The translations under genes and the position numbers were made by a program. A stretch of 64,000 bases of DNA from Asparagopsis taxiformis (taxonomy: Eukaryota; Rhodophyta; Florideophyceae; Bonnemaisoniales; Bonnemaisoniaceae). Shown one piece after another: positions 55,301 through 64,000 of the stretch. The notes below the pieces were generated by a model, which was not told the origin of the DNA, did not search any database, and worked only from the letters and a program-made list of their open reading frames with translations. Within the stretch, counting starts at the first letter, position 1. The number at the start of each line of letters is the position of its first letter. The DNA lies in contig JALQPE010002183.1 in NCBI GenBank assembly GCA_030407315.1, forward strand, positions 1 to 64,000, in the 5' to 3' direction.

Positions 55301-56174
55301 GAAGGTCCCCAACCTTTGTTCTAGCTCACTTCGGCCCAGCTTTCAAAAAATGGTATAACAGTAAATGATAGCCGGACGGGCACACAAAGACGCGGAGTGA
55401 GGTGTATTGAGGTCGGTTCAGATAGGTAGATGAAGACGTAGAGAGTGGTGGAGTGGGTTTGGTGGCGAGCAGAAAGGCTGCCATGGTGGTCCGAACGGAC
55501 GATTTGGGAGATGATAAAATTTGGTAATTTTTTGGGCTCCAAAAATTACCAAATTTTATCGACGGAAAAGGCGCTGTGGAGGTGTTCTGGTCGTAGGGAG
55601 CAGTGCCAAGGCACACCTGAGAACCGTTATATCTAACGAGAACAAAAAGATACTGACACTTCAGCACTGCGCGGAAAAGGTAGGTAGGAGAAATAAAAGG
55701 GTGTGAGGCTCAATAAACGGTTCGTGTAGCTGCATCCGGCACATGTCTGAAGAACATTGACTAACTGGAACAAGTCATGAATGGTTCAGGACTACTTCCG
55801 TTGTATTAATACTTGCTGAGATAGAGTCAGTTTCCATTTCTTCTTTTCTTATTGATAATATACGAGTCATGAAAGGTGTATGTAGTTCGGTAACTTTTCG
55901 AGATTGCAAAATTACCGAAATTAACATTTTTATTCGAACTGGCGCTATGACCGTTTATTCGATTCAGGTTGGACCATGCGCCAATAGAAACCGCTCGCGC
56001 GGTCTGAATTTTTACGCACAGTTTTGGTGTCCTTCCAGTTGAACAAATTTGTTGTTAATACATTGTCCCTCGCTGGCTAGCTGATTAGTACTCCCCTGCT
56101 ACTTGAAAGGCATACCGCGTTACTCTGGTACCGTTTCAATCGTCAGCTATTCGACCCTCCTTGCGATCCCAACC

Positions 56175-59100
56175 ATGAGCCTACGTCCCCGCCGAGGGGA
56201 AGCTTCTTCCAGCGCACGTCAACTAGTCATTCCTGCGATGTCACGCTCCGTTGCTTCTTCGTTGTCGAATTACGTTTTCAAGATGATCAAGTTGCCTATT
56301 CTGGACATATACGTCCCCGATGAAACATCCCGGGAAGTTGACGACTCTCATGTTGACTTGTTGTTCCGCAAGATGGTTATGGAAGGCTTCCAGACCTCTG
56401 CGGTGGGATGTATCACTGTTGTTTCCTTACCCTACCAATCCAGTGGAAGCCGCTATTACATCGTGGACGGACTCCATCGTCGCCGTGCTCTTTTACGATG
56501 CAAAGAAAAAGGGGTGGAACGTTTGGCGTCTGTGGTTGACAATGTCCCAGTACAAGAAGCTCAAAGACCTGACGGAGAAAAGATGACAATGGAGGACATG
56601 CTGTACCTCAGTCAGCGTTTGAATGAACTCGTCCACACGGTGTTACCGACCACAGTTCGAGATCGTATCCACGCGATCATTAGCATTTATAACTGCAATG
56701 TTAAATATGCCCGACCCGGTGAAAGAACTGTCGCTGATATGCCTGCATCACAGGTTGCGAACTGGTTCTTCCAGCGCCACTTCAGCGGTATTCTGAAGAA
56801 GAGCACGGTATCTTCTATAGTGAATGTGGCGTTGAACATGAGGCGTTCACCCCGCACATACGCTGCGTACAAGGCTTCCTCAGGAAGAAAGGAAAACGAA
56901 GTTGGAATCAGTCTTTTAATTCTCAAGGACACTGCTTTTACAAGGGCGGAGGATCGTGCCAGTGAGCTAATGGTCAAGTGCATTCACTACCGCAATGTCC
57001 AACTGCTTCCCACCTTCGGTCGTGTCCCGTCTTTCGACCTTCGGACGTACTTGACCTACATTCAACAATATTACGAAGTCATTCGTGAGATGGCACGTGC
57101 CAGTAACCTGTCGACCGAAGACATCGCTGACCTCGAAGACTTGGAATCAGACGGAACGGATATGATACCAACGTGGAAATCCGTCTACAAACGTATGATT
57201 CAATACGAGGAAGAGCCCGTGCCGAGGAAACCCGAAAACCAGGAGGCACGGCTGGAGAGTTTTCGATCCGTTCTTCGAGACCGCTTTGGAATTCAGTCCA
57301 CTCGCCAGGTTTCATCCGAATCACACGGCCCGGATGAAGAAGAAGACGGCAATGGAGAAAACAAGGGGGTTCAAGACAAGCGCCAAGGTGGCGAACCAGT
57401 CACTCAAGCTATTATGCAAGCTTCGCAGTCGACTGGTGCTGCTCAACCAGCGACGAAGACTACGGGTGCTTCGAGACATGAACGTCGTTTAACCCAATTC
57501 GAAGACGTTATCATGGAACCTCTCCCAATCCCCATCTCTTCTGATGACGTCGTTATCGACGAGACCGTCGAGGAACTACCGTCCACTCCCGCATCAAAAC
57601 AGGTGATACCCGAAACCAGCGCTGGGTCGGATGACGACATGGAGATTTCCAAGGATGCACCTGAGGAGGATGCACCTGAAAAGGATGCAGATTCTCCACA
57701 TCCCGAGCAACTGGGCTCCGAGGACGAGAACCGTTCTGAACCACCCGACGCGCATTCCACTCCCTCTTCACGGAATGAAATTGGTGCGGATGGTGCGGAA
57801 GATGGCACAGAAGTTCAGAAAGCTCCGGATTCAGCGTCGAAGGGAGCAAGTAAGACTGTATCTAACATCACAGTCAGCCGCATACCGCGTGACAGTACTA
57901 CTCCACGCCCGTTTCCATGCTCTTTGGGAGATTACTGCGCTTTTCCTGGAAGTGCCGCTGTTCATAAATGCACCGCTTGCGGAATTAATCCGGTTCACAA
58001 TCTATGTGACTATGCGCGAGTGCATCATCTCATCCCAAGGAAGTACCTCGCTGCAGGGGAGCGTGATATGGTCTTCGTTTGTTCCAGGAAATGTTACGAT
58101 GGTGGGAAAGATGGTGACCCACCATCTTGGAAGCCGCCAGCGGGAGTAACGGAACAGGAAGCCTGGGAAGGGGATGACTTCAACCCATATGCGAAGGCCA
58201 GTTCCAGTACTGATTCGGTGGAAAAACCTCAGCAGCCCTCTGAACCCGCTCCTCAACAGACGGGGGCGAAGAGGAAATTTCCTTCTTCTCCAGGAGCTCC
58301 ACCCGCGAAGCGGCGAGCTATATCATCCCCCCAATCTCTCTCTTTCCCTTCCCGTCTTACTCGTTCAAAGGCTAGATCTGCTGCTATTGCTGAGCACATC
58401 GCGTCACTTGATTCCCCATCTACTCCTTCGGTTACTCCTCGGTCTGCCTCTGGAACAAAGAAGACGAAGAAAGCAGCAATTGCTTTAAAGCAAGTCAAGC
58501 AAGGTAATGATGAGGGAGGAAGCATGGACGGCAATGAAGACTCCGGAGAAGAAAAAGAAGACGAGGATCAAATCACTCCTACGAGGTTGCAATCCAAAGG
58601 TTTCAAAGTACATCGGTACGAGGATCAGCAACCTGAGCCCCCATCATTTTTCACCAGTCATACTTCTGTAGAGGAGGCTGCTTCAATGGTGCGTTCCATT
58701 TCCAGTTTGCTGCATCCGGAACACCGCTCGGGATTTCATGTAACGGAGGGTGAGGTGGAAGAGTTTCAGCAGGATATAGAGTCCGTGGCAGGGGATACAA
58801 GTTCTTCAAGATTGGTTTACTTCGAGCGTGCCAGGGCCCGATTGGACTCTCTTGGTTATGTCGTCCTTGACGGCATCCTACAACCATCCGAGCTCAGCTC
58901 TACTATCCACAAACTCCTCGACTCGTTTTGTAACATGTTCGTAGATGGGCAGGATGGTGCTTGGGGGCCCATTCTGAATTCGGGTTCTTCCGACCAGGAT
59001 GCGCGTGGTGGCCCGGATGAACAAAGGTTCATGACCCCATGCAAGGCTGTAGTGGAAGATCTGGAAAAGGATTCTACTTCCACTCTCGCGAGAGACAAGG

Positions 59101-59771
59101 CGGCCTTGGATGTTTTCTTTGCTATCATAGCAGAAAAGTTGCATCTAGAGGATTCAACTCCGTCTCTGGACGGATTTGAAAAAGGCCCGAAGCTCCAGTT
59201 CGGGAAGACAGGGCTCAGGTTGCTTCTAACTGGATCTCGTTGCGAGCGCCAAGTCCCACATCTCGACTTCGTCTACCCTGGTCCTCCGTTAGAAGACGAA
59301 AACCGCTTCAACGGGACTCCTATTCCATTTCCGGATTATTCATTCATCGCTACTGGTGCAATGGGCACTCCGCTTATTGTACGGCCGCGAAGCCATGCAT
59401 TCCTTAACGCTCCCCATCGATCTGCAGCGGCCATATTTCCCCTTCTCAAGCCAGAATTGGTATGGATCCCACCGTATTCTGTTATAGTATGTCGTGGGGA
59501 CCTCGAGCACAGCGGCCCGGGATGGAAAGATCACGAGCTGATGAAAACCAAGCTTGGGAAGAAATACAAGATGGTTTATCCTCATCATATTAGGGCCCAC
59601 ACCATGGCAATTCGGGAAACATCGGTCTTAGTCAACGATCTAGTCTATGCACCGTTGAAGGACTCGCGTCCGGTCGCAAGGCCAGATATGTACGAGTTAC
59701 CCCACGACGTCGAGAGTGATACCAGCTCTTCTTCAGCTGGCAGTTCTGGGGAGGATTACATGGAAGTCTAG
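56175..59771 (+). CDS. ParB-like / PHD-like / 2OG-Fe(II) oxygenase fusion protein
   Basis: A 1198-aa protein from the first ATG (56175). Residues about 35-120 form a ParB N-domain (PILDIYVPDETSREV, then VDGLHRRRALLRC with H101-R102), a fold that binds or cuts DNA or hydrolyses NTP in bacteria and phages. A Ser/Glu-rich linker leads to a Cys/His cluster at about 580-645 (GDYC, HKCTACGINPVHNLCDYARVHH, VCSRKC, read with gaps) like a PHD or related zinc finger. The C-terminus from about 885 is a 2-oxoglutarate/Fe(II) oxygenase: LGYVVLDGIL as in PhyH-type proteins, iron ligands H1029, D1031 and H1112, and a likely 2OG-binding R1140. It might hydroxylate or remove methyl groups from DNA or protein; the substrate is unknown. 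A broken relative lies at 30937-32544. Confidence 0.82.
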   Translation: MSLRPRRGEASSSARQLVIPAMSRSVASSLSNYVFKMIKLPILDIYVPDETSREVDDSHVDLLFRKMVMEGFQTSAVGCITVVSLPYQSSGSRYYIVDGLHRRRALLRCKEKGVERLASVVDNVPVQEAQRPDGEKMTMEDMLYLSQRLNELVHTVLPTTVRDRIHAIISIYNCNVKYARPGERTVADMPASQVANWFFQRHFSGILKKSTVSSIVNVALNMRRSPRTYAAYKASSGRKENEVGISLLILKDTAFTRAEDRASELMVKCIHYRNVQLLPTFGRVPSFDLRTYLTYIQQYYEVIREMARASNLSTEDIADLEDLESDGTDMIPTWKSVYKRMIQYEEEPVPRKPENQEARLESFRSVLRDRFGIQSTRQVSSESHGPDEEEDGNGENKGVQDKRQGGEPVTQAIMQASQSTGAAQPATKTTGASRHERRLTQFEDVIMEPLPIPISSDDVVIDETVEELPSTPASKQVIPETSAGSDDDMEISKDAPEEDAPEKDADSPHPEQLGSEDENRSEPPDAHSTPSSRNEIGADGAEDGTEVQKAPDSASKGASKTVSNITVSRIPRDSTTPRPFPCSLGDYCAFPGSAAVHKCTACGINPVHNLCDYARVHHLIPRKYLAAGERDMVFVCSRKCYDGGKDGDPPSWKPPAGVTEQEAWEGDDFNPYAKASSSTDSVEKPQQPSEPAPQQTGAKRKFPSSPGAPPAKRRAISSPQSLSFPSRLTRSKARSAAIAEHIASLDSPSTPSVTPRSASGTKKTKKAAIALKQVKQGNDEGGSMDGNEDSGEEKEDEDQITPTRLQSKGFKVHRYEDQQPEPPSFFTSHTSVEEAASMVRSISSLLHPEHRSGFHVTEGEVEEFQQDIESVAGDTSSSRLVYFERARARLDSLGYVVLDGILQPSELSSTIHKLLDSFCNMFVDGQDGAWGPILNSGSSDQDARGGPDEQRFMTPCKAVVEDLEKDSTSTLARDKAALDVFFAIIAEKLHLEDSTPSLDGFEKGPKLQFGKTGLRLLLTGSRCERQVPHLDFVYPGPPLEDENRFNGTPIPFPDYSFIATGAMGTPLIVRPRSHAFLNAPHRSAAAIFPLLKPELVWIPPYSVIVCRGDLEHSGPGWKDHELMKTKLGKKYKMVYPHHIRAHTMAIRETSVLVNDLVYAPLKDSRPVARPDMYELPHDVESDTSSSSAGSSGEDYMEV

Positions 59772-60094
59772 AATCTGTTAGTTACCGTAGACATTAGTTG
59801 ATCTCTCGTATTTCAACGATTCTGTTGCTTGCTGCAACCAGTTGACTATTCCATAACTCTACGATATGTCTTCATAAACCGTCTCTTTTTTCATTCTATA
59901 CATCAACTCTCCCAGCCAACCTGAGCTGAACAAACAGAGCGTGATATTGAAATATACCTGTCCTGTCCCTTCCTCCATGTACACCTCCCTTCTCGTAGAT
60001 ACTTGTCTAGCTTTTAGTTACAGTTACAGTTCTATCATCTTTTAAAGCAGAGTAGAAGTAGGCTAGAACAAAGGTTTGGGACCTCTCATACTAC
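59772..60094. other. 3' flank of the oxygenase gene
   Basis: No gene, AT-rich. No strong polyadenylation signal stands out. Confidence 0.35.
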
Positions 60095-60330
60095 TCCTCA
60101 GGTGTGCCTTGGCACTGCTACCAACGACCAGAACACCTCCACAGCGCCTTTTCCGTGGATGATAAAATTTGGTAATTTTTTGGGCTCCAAAAATTACTCG
60201 AGTAAAAACTGATCTAGCTCCCGACAAAGACTAGATCAGTTTTTACTCGAGTAATTTTTGGAGCCCGAAAAATTACGTTCAATTTTTTTCCAGTAATTTT
60301 CGCACCTCAAAAGTTACGAAATTTCAGCAT
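60095..60330 (-). repeat. Repeat module, right (inverted) copy, plus an extra inverted pair
   Basis: 60095-60215 is the reverse complement of the module at 55120-55300, ending with CTCGAGTAAAAACTGATC. Immediately after, 60225-60275 repeats this in the opposite sense (GATCAGTTTTTACTCGAG), so 60165-60275 can itself fold into a hairpin of about 50-bp arms. GTAATTTTCGCACC and AAAGTTACG follow to about 60320. The module copies bracket the oxygenase gene. Confidence 0.82.
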
Positions 60331-60606
60331 CTCGCAACATGTCTTTCTCACTGTTCAGCGAATGTCGAATAGAGTACTATTAAAGGAATCCTATTCGACA
60401 TTGAAATTTTACTGTTCGCTTCAGGTATTACGGAATCGTATTACGTAATATGAAAACTCTTGTAACGGTATTATGTGAGTGACTACTCAGTACCAGACTG
60501 CCCTCAACTTATGGTTGACCAAACGATTTCGTCCTAATCGAAACCATCCACTGTCTCTGAATCCATTTCCATCTTAGAACACCTTCAGATTCCCAGTTGT
60601 CACTTC

Positions 60607-63600
60607 ATGGGAAGACCAAGGAAGCCCCGTTCCGGTCTGCGCCTTCGTTACAACACTGTTCCGCATCCCCATAACCGATCTAGACGTTCGACGTCCAGAA
60701 CCGTATCTGATCCTTTTGCACTTCGGCAAGATGACTCGAGACCCTTTCAAGTCGATCGAGTTGCCTCATCCCTTGACTCACTCGCTACTGCACCAGGATC
60801 CGAGCCTAGTCTGCGATTACCCCTGGAAAGCCCCTCCGAAGTAGTTCCTACTTCGATGTCTCCCGAAGGCCTACTTCCGCAGGAAGGTAGCATTGCCTTC
60901 GCAGACAGCGATGGTATCCAATATATCGTTCCCCCTGCTTTGGAAGGTCATCAAGTTTTAAGTACTGTTGAAGATGAAGTCGTTTCCGTGCCATGCAGCG
61001 AGAACGCGACCAGGGGGCCTACTCATGACATCGAAACTGATAGAAGAGGAGGTTCCGAACATTATCCTGGCCATATTGATGAAGATGATACACATCCAGA
61101 ATTTAATGATGTGTGTGCTGAAGATGAAGACCTTCTTCTACAAGAAATGACACAATCGAAGCTTCTCCTCTCGTCCCCTTTCATCGAGGATACCTCGAAT
61201 CCGCTCAAGGCACGCCAATATATGACGCAATGGACAACTCTGTATGCAGTAGCGAAGTTGACCGGATCCACGAAATGCACTGCCGCAGATCTGAATGAAG
61301 ATCGCGTTTTGTTCGATTTCGCAAGGAAGGGTTCAACTGAAAAGCACGTTCAGAAAGGGCTACCTCATTATTCTACGATCACCCGAAAAGTTAGACCATG
61401 GCTATTCTTCAACGCCTGGTTGCGTTCGGAAACGGTGTATTTCCCCGTGAATGTAGACCGCAGTGCAGCACGTATGGCATCTCAGGCCATTTTGCGAAGA
61501 AGCAAGATTGAACAGAACACCGCTGGCCAAACTGCACCAGTACTAATCGTTCCACCAAGTGAATACGCCCGAGAAGACATATCTACTCCAGAACTGTTCG
61601 ATCTTGCCTGGCGCCATAACGTAGCCTCCAAGTCATTCGAATCTGATGGGGTACCAACTATACATGGAAACATATATACGTCGAATCTGGGGAAATTCAG
61701 AGAGCGCTTCGTGAAAGGACAAAACCACTCTCTCAGTGCTGAGGAGATGGATGGTACACCCATCACTGCTTTCGGGGGTGGTACTGTCCAGGTCCGAGTT
61801 ACCACTGGTCAACAAGCCAACCATCTGGACCCTAGAGCCGCCTCCTGCTTTCAGAAGAAATCAATTTCCTCCAACTCAGATTCTTTCGTGGCTTTCACGT
61901 CCTCTTCATGGGTGAACAACAGTAAGGCCTCTGATCAGCAGCAGTCCGTTTCTCCCCACTCCTTCGGGCCTGGTTTGGTACTCCGCAAAAAGTCCTTTGA
62001 GCAATTCGCTCGACCTGGAGATCATCTCACACTTTTATCTCCTGCTTCAGGATGTAACTTTACGTATACTACTGGGCAGCCTTTCATCGTCGGTCTTATA
62101 GTCAGCTCTCCGGGTCCCCCGTCTCCATTTCGCAAACTCATGTTCTTCATCAATTCTGAAGGACTTTACACTAATATCGGTGGCAGTCGTGCGATTAACA
62201 ATGTCATTTTATTGAGTCAGGGCACGAATACCCTTCCCTGCCATCCGACAAGTATCCGTGGTGTTCTCGACTGTGGCACCACATACTATGTCTACCCTTT
62301 TCTTTTGTACTGCGATGACTTCAATGAGGCCTCTGGTAAGAGTGGTAGTGCTGGAGGATGTTATATGATCCCCATGGGGCTGCCCCTGGACTGTCGCCGG
62401 AATAGTTCTGCAGTGCGTATTATCGGTGTCACTGGTCCCGGTGTAAGTACAAACCATATTCTTCGACATATCTCTCGCGACATAATCCAGGGATGTACGA
62501 CTGGTTTCCATGACGTAGATCCAGAGGGTAACGATTGCATCATTTTCCTGGACTTTGTCGGTTTTGTATCAGACTATCCCGCATGTTCCCATGTTCTCGA
62601 TGTCATGGGACACAATGCAGATTGTCCATGCCACTTGTGTTTCTTCGTCAGAGGAGGTAAACACGGGAAACATTCACAGTTCGGGTACGACACCAGTCTT
62701 CATTCTAGTTCGGATTCTCTATTCCGTACTTCAGAGAGAACTCAGGCAGTTCAGTCATCACAAAGTACGGTGAGCATCATGAAATACCTGGGAATGAGGA
62801 AAGTGCAAAGCGCTACTGAAACTCCAATGCTTCTTATAGAGCAACTGCTTGATGAAACTAGGTCTAAAGGCCTCGTTCCATCTGGCACACCCCTTGGTAT
62901 GGATTCTGTGAGCATCCCTGTTGTTCCCGCTATTATTGATTCATACCGTTCCACATTTATTGGGATCGACCACCTCCTCCAAGGGCTTGCTAAGGATGCC
63001 CTGGACAATGCTTTTTCGTGCCTGCCTAGTGATGGTAGTAGAAGGATGGCAGAAAGTTTTATGGTAGATGCCCTTCACGTCCTAGGTCTCACTAACCAGA
63101 AGAGGATATATAACTTCACCTCGGGTGAAACAAATACAATGGGAATCTCGGACAGATTTGCTTTACTTCTAGTCGCAGATCACTGTTTTGGGTTGGCTCT
63201 GAGCTTCCAGTCCGGGGAGTCTTCAGAAGGCTCTGGAGCAAGGTCTATCCGAGCTTCCGAGAAGCAAAGAGAACTTTCCCTAGAACTTGTTCGATTGCTA
63301 TCCTCAATCGCCGCAGCTACTTATTTTCTACCTCGTGTCGATATTGACGGCATAGAGTCAGTACAGAGCGCGACCGGACTATCGGCAGCTAAGCGTTTTC
63401 GAAAACTGCAACAGCTTTCGAAAGATTATGCAAAACGTGTAGATGACCTGCTCGTAACCGTTCCTCCGAGAAAAAGGAGTACGGTACCATCAAAGAAAAG
63501 AAAACTGAAAGGAGACGGCTCTGTGGTAATTGACGCCGACCAAAATGAAGTTGAACAGAAGACTACGGGATTCAGGGCAAGGAAGCTTTTGGACAATAAG

Positions 63601-64000
63601 CCAAACTTGCATAGACTCATTGAAGCTTTCGAACACACGGTTCCTCTACTCAACCATGCTCGTCAGGTGGCTGAACTTTCCTTCGAAGCAACCCACCAAC
63701 AGATGAAAAGAGGACTTGAACGTTCGGGAGGTGCTGACAGGCAGTTGGATGCAATGATGGCTGCACTTGGAAACCACTGGAAGGGAAGGCTCAACCTGGC
63801 TCTCAACAATTTTTCAAATGCGCCACCAACTTCTGTTCAGCGAGATATCTCGAAACGATTCCTTCTCCGGGTCTTGTTCGGACGCGACCATTGTAAATCG
63901 ATGGAGGATATCCCAGCAAGCACTCTACATGATCTTCGGCAGGACCCACTTCTCGAACATCTCAGGAAGTCTTCTCTCCCATGCTTCTCATCTCCTTTTT
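60607..64000 (+). CDS. CACTA (Tnp2-like) transposase, second family, 3' end outside window
   Basis: A continuous frame of 1131 codons from the ATG at 60607, with no stop before the window edge; an in-frame TGA at 60559-60561 limits it upstream. It aligns with the transposase at 2670-6254 over its length: the basic start MGRPRKPRSG, GSAGGCYMIPMGLPL, CPCHLC (C673, C675, C678), and LHRLIEAFEHTVPLLNHARQ up to FEATHQQMKR. Candidate catalytic residues are D570 in YCDDF, D656 in SDYPA and E1027 in SFEATH. The D-D spacing of 86 residues is the same as in the first transposase. Similarity is partial, so this is a distinct family, probably the mobiliser of the neighbouring methyltransferase and oxygenase genes. 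Confidence 0.85.
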   Translation, partial: MGRPRKPRSGLRLRYNTVPHPHNRSRRSTSRTVSDPFALRQDDSRPFQVDRVASSLDSLATAPGSEPSLRLPLESPSEVVPTSMSPEGLLPQEGSIAFADSDGIQYIVPPALEGHQVLSTVEDEVVSVPCSENATRGPTHDIETDRRGGSEHYPGHIDEDDTHPEFNDVCAEDEDLLLQEMTQSKLLLSSPFIEDTSNPLKARQYMTQWTTLYAVAKLTGSTKCTAADLNEDRVLFDFARKGSTEKHVQKGLPHYSTITRKVRPWLFFNAWLRSETVYFPVNVDRSAARMASQAILRRSKIEQNTAGQTAPVLIVPPSEYAREDISTPELFDLAWRHNVASKSFESDGVPTIHGNIYTSNLGKFRERFVKGQNHSLSAEEMDGTPITAFGGGTVQVRVTTGQQANHLDPRAASCFQKKSISSNSDSFVAFTSSSWVNNSKASDQQQSVSPHSFGPGLVLRKKSFEQFARPGDHLTLLSPASGCNFTYTTGQPFIVGLIVSSPGPPSPFRKLMFFINSEGLYTNIGGSRAINNVILLSQGTNTLPCHPTSIRGVLDCGTTYYVYPFLLYCDDFNEASGKSGSAGGCYMIPMGLPLDCRRNSSAVRIIGVTGPGVSTNHILRHISRDIIQGCTTGFHDVDPEGNDCIIFLDFVGFVSDYPACSHVLDVMGHNADCPCHLCFFVRGGKHGKHSQFGYDTSLHSSSDSLFRTSERTQAVQSSQSTVSIMKYLGMRKVQSATETPMLLIEQLLDETRSKGLVPSGTPLGMDSVSIPVVPAIIDSYRSTFIGIDHLLQGLAKDALDNAFSCLPSDGSRRMAESFMVDALHVLGLTNQKRIYNFTSGETNTMGISDRFALLLVADHCFGLALSFQSGESSEGSGARSIRASEKQRELSLELVRLLSSIAAATYFLPRVDIDGIESVQSATGLSAAKRFRKLQQLSKDYAKRVDDLLVTVPPRKRSTVPSKKRKLKGDGSVVIDADQNEVEQKTTGFRARKLLDNKPNLHRLIEAFEHTVPLLNHARQVAELSFEATHQQMKRGLERSGGADRQLDAMMAALGNHWKGRLNLALNNFSNAPPTSVQRDISKRFLLRVLFGRDHCKSMEDIPASTLHDLRQDPLLEHLRKSSLPCFSSPF

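Larger units (their letters stand above)
54581..56174. promoter_or_regulatory. Divergent intergenic region with long palindromes and repeated modules
   Basis: This gap must hold promoters for both divergent genes. It contains two back-to-back palindromes (55011-55048 and 55046-55089), a repeat module at about 55120-55300, a shorter second copy at about 55495-55625, and an AT-rich stretch near 55880-55935 with GTAACTTTTCGAGATTGC and AAAATTACCG. The modules share GGTAATTTTT, GGAAAAGGCGCTGTGGAGG and GTGCCAAGGCACACCT. An inverted copy lies downstream of the oxygenase gene at 60095-60215. Confidence 0.55.
50870..64000. mobile_element. Candidate CACTA-type element carrying DNA/chromatin-modifying genes (right end outside window)
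   Basis: Three long genes (methyltransferase-SET, ParB-PHD-oxygenase, transposase) are separated by gaps that all contain the same motif family, GGTAATTTTT, GGGCTCC and ATTACTCGAGTAAAAA with GATCTAG. Copies are at 50.88, 55.15-55.2, 55.5 and 60.15-60.3 kb. In the proven CACTA element of this window, motif arrays likewise lie between genes. No terminal repeat is visible, so the limits and the unity of this element are inferred; nested elements are possible. Confidence 0.5.

Noticed and set aside
50870..64000. Giant virus or integrated virus fragment
   Set aside because: Methyltransferase, SET and helicase genes occur in giant viruses, but the low coding density, subterminal arrays and transposases point to DNA transposons, and no capsid or viral polymerase is seen.

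Overview
This looks like a transposon-dense piece of a eukaryotic nuclear genome. Supporting signs are CACTA-type (Tnp2-like) transposases, SET, Tudor-like and PHD-like chromatin modules, long intronless reading frames separated by kilobases of structured non-coding repeats, and no operons, rRNA or tRNA. Base composition is near 50% GC, with one clearly GC-richer island at about 43.6-46.1 kb. I cannot name the species. Intron-poor, repeat-rich algae such as red algae are a guess only.

Region 1 (18-29078) is one complete giant CACTA-like element. It has matching 17-bp ends that start CACTAGG and dense palindromic subterminal arrays (GTTC-YRG-GAAC) at both ends. Its genes are a DDE transposase (minus), a 1482-aa UPF1-like SF1 helicase (minus), a Tudor-like protein (plus) and a partner protein of unknown function (minus). 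An 8.7-kb tandem duplication inside it (2088-10803 and 10804-19520) gives two intact transposase genes, one full helicase and one helicase lacking its N-terminal half. Internal satellite-like arrays (125, 52 and 57 bp) share the motifs GGTTKCACAACC and ACACGTGT.

Region 2 (29.1-43.2 kb) has no intact gene. It holds a hairpin, a frameshifted pseudogene whose C-terminus is a 2-oxoglutarate/Fe(II) oxygenase domain, a large foldback element, about 0.9-kb tandem units with a recurring near-perfect 33-bp palindrome, a 170-bp tandem repeat, and about 5.7 kb in which I see no convincing gene.

Region 3 (43.2-50.6 kb) begins with a GACAGTAAATTTTACTGTC-type palindrome array and a GC-rich unknown gene. 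After another palindromic array comes a second copy of the Tudor-like/partner pair, again convergent. The pair is therefore a conserved cassette shared by two elements.

Region 4 (50.9-64 kb) is the most striking. It contains a fused DNA N-methyltransferase (DPPY) plus SET protein (minus), divergent from a ParB-like plus PHD-like plus 2OG/Fe(II)-oxygenase fusion (plus), followed by a second CACTA transposase (plus) that runs off the window. Shared GTAATTTTTNGG-type repeats occur in all the gaps between them, so these probably belong to one or more mobile elements that carry their own chromatin and DNA modification enzymes. The working model is that the transposase moves the element, and the methyltransferase-SET and ParB-PHD-oxygenase proteins write, read and possibly erase marks on DNA or histones at the element. 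The model is inference; the domain calls rest on motifs visible in the translations.
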